64,000 bases of DNA from assembly GCF_000213175.1 (NCBI RefSeq), contig NW_009799179.1, positions 3,887,551 through 3,951,550 on the forward strand, given 5' to 3'. Positions within the stretch are counted from its first letter, which is position 1, and each line of letters begins with the position of its first letter. A program made the translations under genes and the position numbers. Origin of the DNA: Neurospora tetrasperma FGSC 2508 (taxonomy: Eukaryota; Ascomycota; Sordariomycetes; Sordariales; Sordariaceae). Shown here piece after piece: positions 24,301-35,488 of this stretch. The notes below the pieces were generated by a model, which saw nothing but the letters and a program-made list of their open reading frames with translations, had not been told where the DNA came from and made no database searches.

Positions 24301-25223
24301 AAGGTCAATGAATCGACCGCCTCACATTTGACGGCTCTTCTTTCGGTTGATGTTGCGTTGGGATTCAGTGAAGAGACCTCAATGCCACCCTCGTAAGCCG
24401 CTGCCAGAACTCCGCCGCATGGTGAAAGGGCAATCGCACGAGGGCTGTTGTCCAAAATCAGTGACTGGGTTCGTCTTGGAGGTGTTGACTTGAGATCGTA
24501 GATGTCGATTTGCATCTCGGTCAACAGAACTGCTAGCACAGTTCCCTCATCGTTGATACATGTGGCGGCAGGACGGCGCAAAATCTTGAACTCTCTGGTA
24601 ACGGCAATGTCTCGTTGCCTAACATCAATAACATGTATCCGGGAGGAGTTGAAGGCTAGCAGGTGGTGGCCCTTTGGCGACGGGCTGAACTGGATGCCAT
24701 CTCCGCCTGGCGCGGATGAAGAGCTGATCGAGTTCGATATGAGCCTGATGATGGTCTTCCTTGGACGCAAGTACGCCTCGAACAAATTCCGTTTGACCTC
24801 CTTTGCGAACAGTTTTCGAAGTCTGGGGAGATCATCATCGCTAACGGTTGGAGGCGAGGCATTGTGATGGCTCAAGGCGTAGGATGGACAGTTGGATAAG
24901 TGGTAGGCGTATAGGTGGGCCTGCTGAGCGACGCTTCTCCATTTTGCGTTGAGCAGCACCAGCGAAGCGAAGCCATTGGCATCGACAGCTTGAAGGATCC
25001 TACGATACTATCTGTGGTTAGGAACGCAAATGCGATGCACGGGAAACAGAAAGAGAAATGGCTGCGCCTAACAGAGCTAGTGAATGAGGACGCACTGCTG
25101 AATGATTTCGTCTGGTAATCGTTCAAATGCTGTCGGGCCCGAAGAGTGAAGGTGACCGGGTGTCGTAAGAGTGGGTTTCTCGATAGAGGAGCGTCTGCCC
25201 TCGTCGACGGTGACGGTTGCCAT
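21333..25223 (-). CDS. F-box / WD40-like protein with C-terminal CAAX motif
   Basis: Exons 25223-25096 and 24999-21333; 1264 residues. Exon 1 supplies the start of an F-box. Across the 96-base intron (GTGCGT to CGTAG) it reads RLPDEIIQQILQAVDANGFA, a classic F-box core that neither exon shows alone. Residues about 110-420 form WD40/beta-propeller-like strands (GDGIQFSPSPKGHHLLAF, IHVIDV, RAIALSPCGGVLAAAY, DSLTFSFDGTQILG). The remaining 800 residues are Ser/Pro-rich and disordered. The tail is Lys/Gly-rich and ends KKCVVM, a canonical CAAX box where Met favours farnesylation. The likely role is a substrate receptor of an SCF ubiquitin ligase held at a membrane by lipid; the target is unknown. 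Confidence 0.88.
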
Positions 25224-25794
25224 CGTACGGACGGCACTCTATGTAGGACTGGAATATAATTACGGCAGCCGAGCCGAGAGGATGTTGGGATAACGGGGAG
25301 AAAAGAGTCACTGGAAAGAAAGGACGAAGGTGTTGGACATTGATTAACTTTTAGAGATGATAATGCTGGTTCATTTTTATTTTTTTTGAAGAGTATTGTG
25401 TATTGTTGTTGTAGTGAGGAGGTAAATTATGTACACGATAAGTAATAAAAGGATCACCGGGCTGGAGATACAGTATCGAACACGGCGAAGAGACGGGAGA
25501 TTGTAAAGAGAAAAGAAGGAAAGAAAGGTGAGTAAAACCACGAAATGGGATAAACATGACGGCCCCGGAAACGACGAGTCAACCGATGGCTGATGGGATG
25601 GCTCTGGTCGCACGCTGGATGGTTGCACCTGCAGTTTGTGGTTGGGGGCTGGCCCGGCCGGCCTGAATGGCGCCAATGTTCGCTAGAAACGCCAGCGCCA
25701 GAAGGAGCTAGCGGCGGCAACGGCATGGTGGCAATCAGCCGGACGGCGGGCATGAGGATCCCGACTGAGCTGGCTGGCCTCAATTTCCACTTTA
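25224..25794. other. Promoter side of the F-box/propeller gene
   Basis: Upstream region with an AT-rich stretch at about 25340-25450. Ends at the TTA target site of the MITE. No gene supported. Confidence 0.45.
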
Positions 25795-26235
25795 TGCTGT
25801 GATCGGCTCAAACTTTTCAATGAAAAGTTGTGAGATTTTGGTACTTGGGTGACAGGGGGAGTGGCAGGGGGGGAGAAGTTGTACTTCAAACTCGCAAACT
25901 TTCTACAACTTTTCTGCCAGAAGTAGGGGGGGACCTACTTCTGAGATTCAGTAAGTTTTGAGTAAAAAAGTTGTGGAAGAACCAATTAAATTCGAGGATT
26001 CTAAAGCTTGGCCAAAGTGGCCCGAGCTCGCAAAAAAGGTACTTGAATAAAAAAGTTAGAAAAGCTGGAAAGAAGGCTAGCTAAGGCGCTATCGCTAAGA
26101 ACGGTAAGCCCGGGGACGTGCCCGCTCAAAGAAGGAAAGCGCTTTTGGTAAAGGATTAGGCACAGCCCTGCTAGTGCAGAATATCCTTGAACACCCTCAC
26201 AACTTTTCTATGAAAAGTTTGAGCCGATCACAGCA
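25795..26235. mobile_element. MITE, 441 bp, long terminal inverted repeats, TTA target duplication
   Basis: Left end (25795 onward) begins TGCTGTGATCGGCTCAAACT and is repeated in inverted orientation at the right end (to 26235). The match extends about 40 bases with one small internal difference (CAATG versus CATAG). The sequence TTA flanks both sides (25792-25794 and 26236-26238), a three-base duplication as made by PIF/Harbinger transposases. Each terminal repeat contains its own palindrome (AACTTTTCA/TGAAAAGTT). The interior has another inverted pair around a G-run near 25918-25945. No transposase frame is present, so it would depend on a partner copy. CpA content is normal, so it is not strongly RIP-mutated. 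Confidence 0.8.
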
Positions 26236-26770
26236 TTAGCGATTGTCTGGAGGCCACTCAGTGCCGGCTCAGAGCGCCAGAGCCAAAAGATTGGCATTTG
26301 GGTGACACCCATGAGTGGGGTGAGAGGCTTCGAGTTGCTTTCTGAAACCCTTTGATCGCCGCCAGTCTTGAAGCTCCTCTATCCCGTCTCGTTTTAGGGC
26401 TGTAGATGGCGGGGGCCGTGGAACAACCCGGCGTCTCTGAATTAGGCAACTCTATACATAGGCAGACGGGAGGTAGCGTAGCTGGTAGTAGGTAATAGGT
26501 ACTGTAGTGCTTGGAGACACAAAGAAATTGAGACTCGAGCCTGGAGGCTCTGATGTCTTGAAATGATCCGAGCACAGTCAACAGAATCGATCAGGAACAA
26601 TACACTTGAAAATAGGATCTCTGGCCTTGCATGACCGGGTGGTATCTGCGGCTTTTTGGAGGCCCCGGGGCGGAGCGAGCCAGCCGCGAACAAGTGGACT
26701 ATGGAGGTTAGCTTCGTAAGCCGCTAACAGATCGGCCTACCTACTAGTCTCAGTCGCTCAGCCACCTCCG
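26236..26770. other. Intergenic, no gene seen
   Basis: Normal base composition between the MITE and the fold-back repeat. Two overlapping minus-strand frames (26258-26693) share no family motif. Nothing called. Confidence 0.4.
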
Positions 26771-26910
26771 ATGGCCTATGCGTCTCTTCAAACCCACAGG
26801 GCTAGATGGTTGTAACATCCGGGCCCCACCACCCTCACCCACCCACCAATCCGGACATTACACCATTTGGCCCTGTGGGTCTAAAACGACTGCGCCACGG
26901 GGTGGCGGGG
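26771..26910. repeat. Imperfect fold-back repeat with tRNA A-box-like arm
   Basis: The arm CCCACAGGGCTAGATGGTTG... (26798-26829) is repeated inverted at about 26851-26881, separated by a C-rich spacer. Weaker symmetry continues outward on both sides. On the minus strand the right arm reads CGTGGCGCAGTCGTTTTAGA (from 26899), which resembles a tRNA D-arm/A-box. A pair of head-to-head SINE-like fragments is one explanation. No complete tRNA cloverleaf can be built. Confidence 0.5.
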
Positions 26911-27220
26911 AAGTGGATAGGGGCTGACTAAGGTTGAACGTCTATTATAAGAGACTACTACCTACTGCGTATTGCGCGCTCCATTAACATCTATCACACT
27001 TTAGCAGCTATGGTAATATCCCTCCAGACCGTTAGTTAGTTAAACGATTTTATAGTTTAATGGAGTATTGCGTAGGTTGTATTCTTCAGCTGAGCAAAGA
27101 AGTTATGCGGGTGAAACTTGTACTCAGTAATAATAATAATAGTCTTATTCCCTATACTATATAACTATAGTGCCTTATTGGTATAGGGTCCTTCTCTAGT
27201 TCTCTAGAGGGGAAAACCGT

Positions 27221-27237
27221 GCGGCGTTAAACGCCGC
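27221..27237. other. CpG-rich 17-base hairpin near the LINE 3' end
   Basis: GCGGCGTTAAACGCCGC: an 8-base perfect stem around one A, standing out in AT-rich DNA. RIP attacks C mostly before A, so CpG-only stems survive. Confidence 0.7.
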
Positions 27238-30200
27238 TAAATAAAAACCCCCAGCTTTATTTTGGCCGTAAATTTCTATACTGTTCCTATTTTACTTATA
27301 GCTATAACGGTTCTTACTTACCGCTATAGCGAACTAATTTCGTCTTTCCCTCTGTTATATTATTCTAATATTAGAATAATAAGGATAATAGGAATAGGAC
27401 TTAAAATACTACCTTTCTTCGCCGCTTCTCCGTTTCAACCTTTACTATTCTTTCTTCTACCTTCCTCCTACTTCCCTATTTTATTTTTCTATTACTTCCC
27501 TACTTTTCTACTTTTTTACCCTATTTATAGTTACTTCCGCCCTATCCTTTTACTTCCTACCTCTTAATTCTACTTCTATTTATAATAATATAAAGACTCT
27601 TTCCTCCGTTTATATAATCTTCCCTATAATACCCCTTCCTAATTTTCTTCTTCCTTTTTCCTTATTATATTACTGCCTAAAATAGTTTCCTCCGGTTGCT
27701 ACTGCCTTAACCTAATCGATTTAACTTCCGACCCGGAAGTCTCTTCCTCCGATTTATCCTTAGGCCCTACGTCTTTTCTAAGTTTCGTAGCTCTAATTTA
27801 CTTAGAGCCTATAGCGTTTTTTTACTCTTTTTATAATAATTCGGACCTTATAGCGCTTTAAAATTAATATAATTATTTCTTCTATTATTCTTAATTTATA
27901 TATTAACCTATTTAGTATTGTTTATAAAATCCCTTACTTCTATTATACTTTAAATTTTATTATATTTCTAAAAATTAGTTAGAGGTTTGCTTCTTCCGAT
28001 AATTTCCGTAAAATAGTCGCCGGTAAGACTTATTTTATTTTAGTTATTAATAGGCTTTTTATTCTTTTTTTTTTTATCCTTCAATATTAATTAACTTCCG
28101 CCCCTAATTACCTACTTTTAAAATACAATTTATATTTTTACTATTAATAAATATATATTAAATATTTCTACTAGTTTCTATAATACCCGTAATACTATTT
28201 AGTTAGTAATTATTATTATAATATTAAATAGCCCGGCCGAATATAATTAAAAATTAGATTCCTTTATTTATATTACTAATTATTTTATTAAGTATATATA
28301 TAAGCATTTAATATAAGATAGTCTATTTAATTACTTTAATAATTTTCCCTACACTTTATATTATAATATTACTAACTTTTAATAAAAGGGCTATTATAAA
28401 TTAATTATAAGGGACGTTTACTATAGTTATACCCCCTCCCTTCTTAGTAATAATACTATAAACCTAATTTAAATTACTTCTAATTTTAACGATAGTATAA
28501 TTATTTTTATATATATTATATCTAGTAGTAGTAGTACTACTACTCTTATTCGTATAGTCTTTAATTTTAATAGTAATAATATTCCTTTAAATAATTTTAT
28601 AACTTTCGATACCTTTAGCCGCCCTATTATAAATGAGAATTAGGTCTAATAGCATTATAAAATTATTATAAATTAAGCTTGTATAATAATATTATTTAAA
28701 GATTTTTTTAAATGCAATTAAGCGTTCGTTAAATAGTATTTCGGTTTTTACTATAATTATAGTTTAAATAGTATTCGTAGTTAGTATAATCGTTTCCTCC
28801 TTATCCTTTATTTTATTATTCTAGTATTGTTAATAATTTATTCCCTTTTTAAAAATACTTTATAATTTCCTTACGCTATTCCTCTTCTAATTTAATTATT
28901 AAATAATATTCCTTTAATTTATTTAATTTTAATACTTATAATAGAATTTTTTTAGCTTTAATTTTATTATTTAAATACTTTTAAAGTTCCTCCCTCGTTA
29001 GCGGCTAATTATTAGGGTCCGATTAAAAGAAAATTTCTATATTAAAGTAATTTAAAACAATATAGGTAAAGGTCTTTTTTTCGAATTTATAGGTATAAAT
29101 AAGTATTTAAATATTTGGTACTTTCTTTTGAAAGAGGAAGGCGTAGAGTTTAATAACCTCTGTCTTAATTTAGATTAGAAGGGAATTCTTCGTTTTAGTT
29201 AGTAGGTATAGTTCGTCTTTATTTTTCTTTAATATTCAATATTTTCTTCTTTCTTACTTTATATTAATTATATAATATTAAATAGCTTTGCTATTGAATT
29301 TAGGGTTAAGGTTAATAATAGTAAATTTATATTATTAATTTAATTTAATTATTATTACTACTAGGTAATAATTATAGTATAATACCTATTTTTAATTTAT
29401 TATATCCTTTAATTATTCTTTTTAATTAGTACTTATTAATTCTAGGACTTATAATAGCGGTAATAGGGTCTCTAATTCCGAAGGGGGATTAATTATAATT
29501 ATTAGTAATTTTTTTATTAGTACTTATATTTTAGCCTATTAAACCTTAATTATATTATTCTCTAATTTATTGGCGGGTAGCTGACTTTTAGCCTTTTGTA
29601 TTTAAATATAATTAGTAATTTAAATTATAATCTTCCGAACGAACTTTATTTAGTCCGTCCGGGTAAATTTCTCTTTAAAGGTTTAGACCCTTTTATTAAA
29701 ATAGAAGTCGAACGGTAGATAAAAAGTTTCTATTTTTAGGTTTTGTACTAATATAATTTTATACGCCCTAGTAATAATTTTTAAATATTTAATTTAGTAT
29801 TTCGCTAATTTAATTATAATCTTTTGTAGTTTCCTATAGATTTCGGTTAGTTAGTAGAATATTAAAGCTCTATATATAATAGCGTTATAAATATATTTAA
29901 TATATATTTCCTTTATTTAAATAAAGGAGTAACCTTATATTTTCGCGGCTAACTTTATAAGTACGTTTGTTTAAATTTTTATTTTTAACTTTATTACTCT
30001 TATGTAAATTTAGTAATTGAATTTATAATTTAGTTAAACCTTTAGGAATTTTATAAATTCTATTAGTTAAAGTACTATGTTTTTGAATTAGAAAGTTTCT
30101 GTCCTTAGTACTTTTATTTATATAAAATATATTAATTCCGTCTTATTTATTTCGAATTCTATACTTTTCGCCCCTACCTATTCTAAATATATTTTCTATA

Positions 30201-30254
30201 TTACTTATAAGGTCCGGCAGTTCTCTTTAATAGTATATATTACTATAATAAAAT

Positions 30255-30285
30255 TAGTATTATTTATAAAACCGATAATAATTAT
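30255..30285 (-). pseudogene. Reverse-transcriptase catalytic block of the LINE
   Basis: Minus strand reads IIGFINNTNFIIV. Fungal LINEs have G-F-V-D-D-T-N here; both catalytic Asp codons now read Asn, the result expected from G-to-A change on one strand. Confidence 0.65.
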
Positions 30286-31877
30286 ATTTAGAATTATTAC
30301 TAACTTCTAATATAATAGGATAATGAAAAGAATAAATAGAATAGGGAAGAGGAGGGAGCCTTAGGGTATATTTATAATAATAGTATAAAGGCGGGATATT
30401 TTATTATTAAAAAAAAAAGGAACTTCTTCGACCGGCAATAAAGTTTGCTATTTATTTAATAATCTACGTTAAGAATTATATTTTTTACAAAATATATAGA
30501 AGCTATTTATAATTAATTCTATTAAACGCTCCTTTTAAATTGAAGAGTATAAGGGACGTTTTAATCTTAAGTTTCTAAGTTATATATATTGTATTAGTAA
30601 TTACCCGGATTGTAAATTCTATTAAACGGCCTACCCGGTTGCTTATCTAACCCTCTAGTAGAAAGTTGAATTCTTTAGTTGCCTATATAAGCCTTTTAAT
30701 TACTAATACTTCAAAGATTTTCCTTACGTTATTAAATAATAATATAGGCCTTTATACGCCCGCTAGCTTTTATTAGGCAATATTCTTCTTAGGCTTCTTA
30801 AAGATAATTATTTTTATATCCTTAAATTACTATAGGAAATATTTAAGTTGGAGGTTAGTAGATATTAAATATACTATAACCTATCGAAATAATTATTTAT
30901 ACAATTTTAAAAATTTTATTTGAATATTAATCGACGCCCGGGGCTTTATTAAGTATTATTCGGGAGAGTATATTTTGGACGTCCTCTTTAGTAATTAATT
31001 CGTTAGTAATTATTAGGTTAATACCGTTTAATAATTTAATTTAATTTAGTAAATAATTTATTAGGATATTTACTTTCGGGAAAAAGCGGTCGGTAAGGAT
31101 TTCAGCCTTACTATTATAATCTCTAATTTCTATTACCTCTTCGTAGGTTTGAAGGGTTAGTAGTTTAAATGGATCTATTAGTTAGTAATTTTAAATTTAG
31201 GTTTATTGTTCTAATAATTAAAATTAATTTAGGTTTTTTAAAGTTTTTATAATACTTTTATACTATATAGCTTATTATACTTTTAAAATTATCCTCTTCT
31301 TTTTTATTATTGCTTTAATAAAATCCCTTTAATTTAATATTATTTAGTATTTAAACTATATCTAATATATCCGCTGTACTTCCTTTATAATTATTTTATA
31401 ACCTAATATTTACTAATTCGCTCTCCTCCTCCGACTATTCTTCCGGTATAGGATGAATTCTTTTGTAATATTTGTAAATTCTCTGTCGAATTTAGAAAAG
31501 GTTAATTCGAAGTCTTTTATTATATTAATCCTTTCCGGGACCGAAATCCGTTTCTCTACCGCCTCCTTTACTTTTATTATATTTATAAGATTCTAATTAT
31601 ATCCTCTTTCTTTTTCCGCTTTCCTATTCCTTCTTCCTATTTAGATTTAAATTTCCTAAAGGTAGTAGTCCGAATTAATTTATTTATACTATTATACTCC
31701 CTAATATTTAGTTTTAATTCCGGGTAATAATTATATATAATTAATTATCCTATTTCTCTTACTTTATATTATATTTCTAAATTTTATCAATTTTTTATGG
31801 GGGGTAAATAAATTAAATTTCTAATATTATACCTACGTAAGAAGGCGGGTAGCTTTTAAATTAGTCTTATTCTCTAA

Positions 31878-31915
31878 ATTCTAATCGGGATAGTAGATGT
31901 TAAAATCTCCAATTA
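31878..31915 (-). pseudogene. Endonuclease motif of the LINE
   Basis: Minus strand reads IIGDFNIYYPD, then a stop where the family has Trp (TGG to TAG), then N. The LINE apurinic-type endonuclease consensus is GDFN-I-H-H-P-x-W. Confidence 0.65.
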
Positions 31916-33727
31916 TAATTTAATTTCCCGCCGAGGGTTCGACTTTAAAGAATTTGAGGAGTAGTAACCCCTATTAGTATTTTAACGTTTTTTATATTAA
32001 AATAGGGGAGTAAATAGAATAAACGGTCGTTAAATCCTTTAAATTTTTAAATATTATTATAATCTAATCTTTACCGGTTTAGAAATTAAAATCCTTTAAA
32101 TTTTATTTTTTATTTATATATATTACTACTTTCCCTTTCTTTAAATAATCGATCTTAAAATACCTCCCGCCCCTAAGATAGTAAATATCCTTATTTAAAT
32201 TCCTACCTAATTCTTAAATTATTATAATATTATAAATCTCCTCTTACTTAAATAAAAATTTCCCTTTCTTATATAATTTCCCTATATTCTAATAGAGTAT
32301 TTTTAATTAAACTATTAATTACTCTAGAATAAGGTTCCTTCTAGTCCTATAATGGAGGATAAGGGTATTACTTCCTTAGGGGGGGTTATAACTATATAAG
32401 CGCTATTACAATTATATAGTCGACTCCCCTCCGCACTTTACGAATATAAATAATATATATCTATTAAACCTTATAGGGTTAGGGGTTTTAATTAGGAAAT
32501 TTAATTAATAACCTTTTTTAACTATTCTCTTTTTACACCTCCTCTAATTTATTTCTTTAGAATAGTAATAGTACGGGAGTTAAAAGGAGTATTTAATAAA
32601 ATACCCTTATTTATAATTTCTATTGTTAATTTTAATACCCTTCTAATTAGGTTCTTATAGAAGGCGAACGTTTATAGCCTTTTAGCGTATATAACGGACG
32701 CTTTCGTAATAGCCTTCCGGAGAATAAAGTACCCCTTACAATTATATATAAAGTAACCCTTCTTCCTATATAATTTATAATAAATAAATAACCTATTTTT
32801 ATTAGAAGGATAGTTTATTTCGCTAAAATAATCTTTTTTATATTTAATTTCACTATAATAGGCGTGAATATCTTCCTAGTAATAGAATTTCGCTATATAT
32901 TCAATTCCTTAATATTTATAGTATTATTAAATATTACTCGAAATTTAAAACGGTTCATATAAATATATACTGCTATTTTAAAAGAAGAAGTTATTTTAGA
33001 GGAAGTACGCCGCTAATAAAATAACGACTTCTATTAGGAGTAGGTTTCTATTCTCTCTATCTTTTCTCTTCTATAACCGAATTTTAATAATAGTTACCTC
33101 CTTATTTTTTTCCTTTACTATACTTAATAAGGTTTCTAATATAGTATAATTATTAATACTATTCTAAAGTATACCCCGGATCAGAACGTTTATAGTACTT
33201 ATAATAATAAAAGTATCCGAATTAAAGATTTCTTTAATTTATATTTAATTTTACTAGTATTAATCACGTATAGATTTATTAAATATAATTATATAATCTC
33301 CTATTATTAGTGTTTTAATAATTATATAAATTATTAAGCTAGGTTTCTTTTTATTTAAATTCGCTACTAAGGCTGTTTTTATATTTTTATTTGAATAATT
33401 TATAAATTTGGCAGCAATTATCGCTCTTTTAATTATAAATTACTATTCGAAGTTAAAAGGAATAAACTTTTTAATAATAGTAATAGGTAATTATTAGAGG
33501 GTAATATTAATTTTACTTAGGATAATTTTTACTATAATATTAATTTATTACTTCAGCGCCTTCTAAATACTTTTTTTAATTTCTTTTAAAATATCCTTCT
33601 TTAAATTATCAAAATCCTTCTTAGTAATAAATTAGTTGGTTTTAGCCTTATTAGCCTCGGGTCGTACGGACCTACTTTTTTTAATATATACCTTCGTAAA
33701 TTCAAAAAGCAATTCTTAAACCTAATA

Positions 33728-33973
33728 TTAGTCTTTAGTCGAAATAATATTATAGTCCGTAAATTTATTCGCCCTAGCAATAAACTTCTTCAATATTTTA
33801 TTATTTTCTTCCGTTTTATCTAAAGTCTTCGTAGTAAGTACAGTTTCGGGGTCGTTACATACTAAAATTTCTACGAGCGGGTTATAAACGCTATTTTCAA
33901 GTTTATAAGCATTATTATCGATAGCTATCGGCAACGACGATATAACGCCGTCGCTGCGTTCGTCGTAGGACAT
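33728..33973 (-). pseudogene. N-terminal remnant of LINE ORF1
   Basis: An 81-residue frame (MSYDERSDGVISSLP...), the longest surviving in the RIP block, located where ORF1 of the element should begin. Asn/Lys/Ile enrichment reflects RIP. No domain by itself. Further 3', near 32700, a weak CKGYF...RK pattern may be what is left of an ORF1 zinc knuckle. Confidence 0.45.
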
Positions 33974-34080
33974 TGTAAGGGACGTAAACGACCCTCCTAA
34001 GTCGATTGCCGTTGTTAGTTTTCGTTTTGGAGCACTCCTCGACTAGAAATCGGCGTTTCCGGTTTCGGCGTCGTTTTTAG

Positions 34081-35488
34081 TTTAAATGAATTAATACTTG
34101 TACTCGGTAGTCCAAGTGCTAGAGATTGATTTGTATTCCAAAGTTTTCCAAGTCCAGTTTCAGTTCGATACGTTTGATGTCCCCAAACAGCGATACGCCA
34201 AATCAAGCTATGTTTCCTTTAACCCTCACCGCCAGCTGATTTCGACTTGAGGCGGCTATGCTGTGCTCGTTGGGGCTCTTTGATGCCAAGTAGTGTTGGT
34301 TACCATGGCGGCGTAAAAGGTCAGAACCAGATCTAAAGACTTTGGTCTCCTCTAGGCCGTGTATGAGATCCTCCAGTTACGTTCTCGGTTTGGTACCTTT
34401 TTTTACTTTATTTATCCATCGGCGGTCGCGCAAGGACCTTAACCCCTTGGCTTCTGTCCCAATCAAACTTGGGTCCTCATATCTTCTCAATACGCCTTTT
34501 ATTGACAAGGTGGACAGTCTGTAGAGAGTTGTTAATCTCTGGGAGTGACTTGCATTACCCTTTGCCTCCAAACTCCGGGTCACAGCCCACCCGGCAGTAG
34601 GGTACAAGCGTCCAATAACGGCCACAGTCCGCTTAAATAGCATGCATTGTGTAACGGCGTGCAAGTGCACATGTGGGAGGCGTAGATCTGAGAAAATGCG
34701 GCCATTCAGATCTGTATCTCTGACTGGGACGAAACAATAAAGAAAAGAGAGGTTCATGTGTAAGTGTGGCATCTGCATGTCCAAGCCCTGTCGTTGGCGA
34801 GATACCGAGACATGTCAGCAATTGCTTTACCGCAAAAGGGGCAAAGGGACAAGAAACAGTGAATTTCGAAAAATCACCAGCCAGCAGGTAGGTAATGTCT
34901 GGGCACTTCCCGTCGGTGAGATTCCCTCAAGGAACTTCCGGGTGGTGCCAGGTCAAGGCAATAAGGAGCAGGTGGGTATCTGGAAGTTCAGAATGCTGCT
35001 GCCTGCTTCGTTTGTCCCAATTGGTGATGGAGTTGCTGACGGTATGTCTTAGTTCCGGGGTACGGGAAGAGCCAGCCTTTTGTTAGTTTTTCGACAATTT
35101 CTAAACAGCCCTCGAGATTTGTTTTGATCGGCACATCGACATCCCGAGTCAAAGGTTGATCGAGCCTGTTTGACGGTGACGGGAACCGTGCAAACTAAAG
35201 AAGGATGTCTCGGCGAAACTTCACCCCAAGTCTTGGCATATATCAAACGAGTAAACGACAAACTTATACACCGTTACAACACTGAATTACTGGCATCCTC
35301 TCCGCACTTACTACCTACAGGGGTCTTAATTAGTACCTCCATCAATGAAAGCAAACTTGCACGTGCAGTCGCGGGTTTGCGCGTCATAACCTTTACAATT
35401 ACCATACGCGGCAAACACGTGCTCCACATCATTGTGACACCCACTTTACCTTACTCACCTCTTCCCTTCTTTTCTGTTCTGCTCTCGC
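34081..35488. other. Intergenic region upstream of APN1
   Basis: Base composition returns to normal at about 34.1 kb. Two CACGTG E-box-like sites lie near 35356 and 35417, about 130 and 70 bases before the APN1 start. No gene supported among the overlapping frames. Confidence 0.45.

Larger units (their letters stand above)
27120..34080 (-). mobile_element. RIP-mutated Tad-like LINE retrotransposon relic
   Basis: About 7 kb of extreme AT richness with TpA in huge excess, CpA/TpG nearly absent and CpG pockets retained: the RIP signature. On the minus strand the expected order of a LINE survives: an ORF1 start (33973), an apurinic-type endonuclease motif near 31910-31878, a reverse-transcriptase catalytic block near 30275-30255, and a 3' region ending near 27.2 kb. 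The length fits a full-size Tad-family element. Stops are dense in all frames. Exact ends and target duplications cannot be placed by eye; the limits given are those of the RIP composition. Confidence 0.75.

Noticed and set aside
26700-26910. tRNA gene
   Set aside because: An A-box-like arm is present, but I cannot form an acceptor stem, anticodon arm and T-arm in the right spacing.
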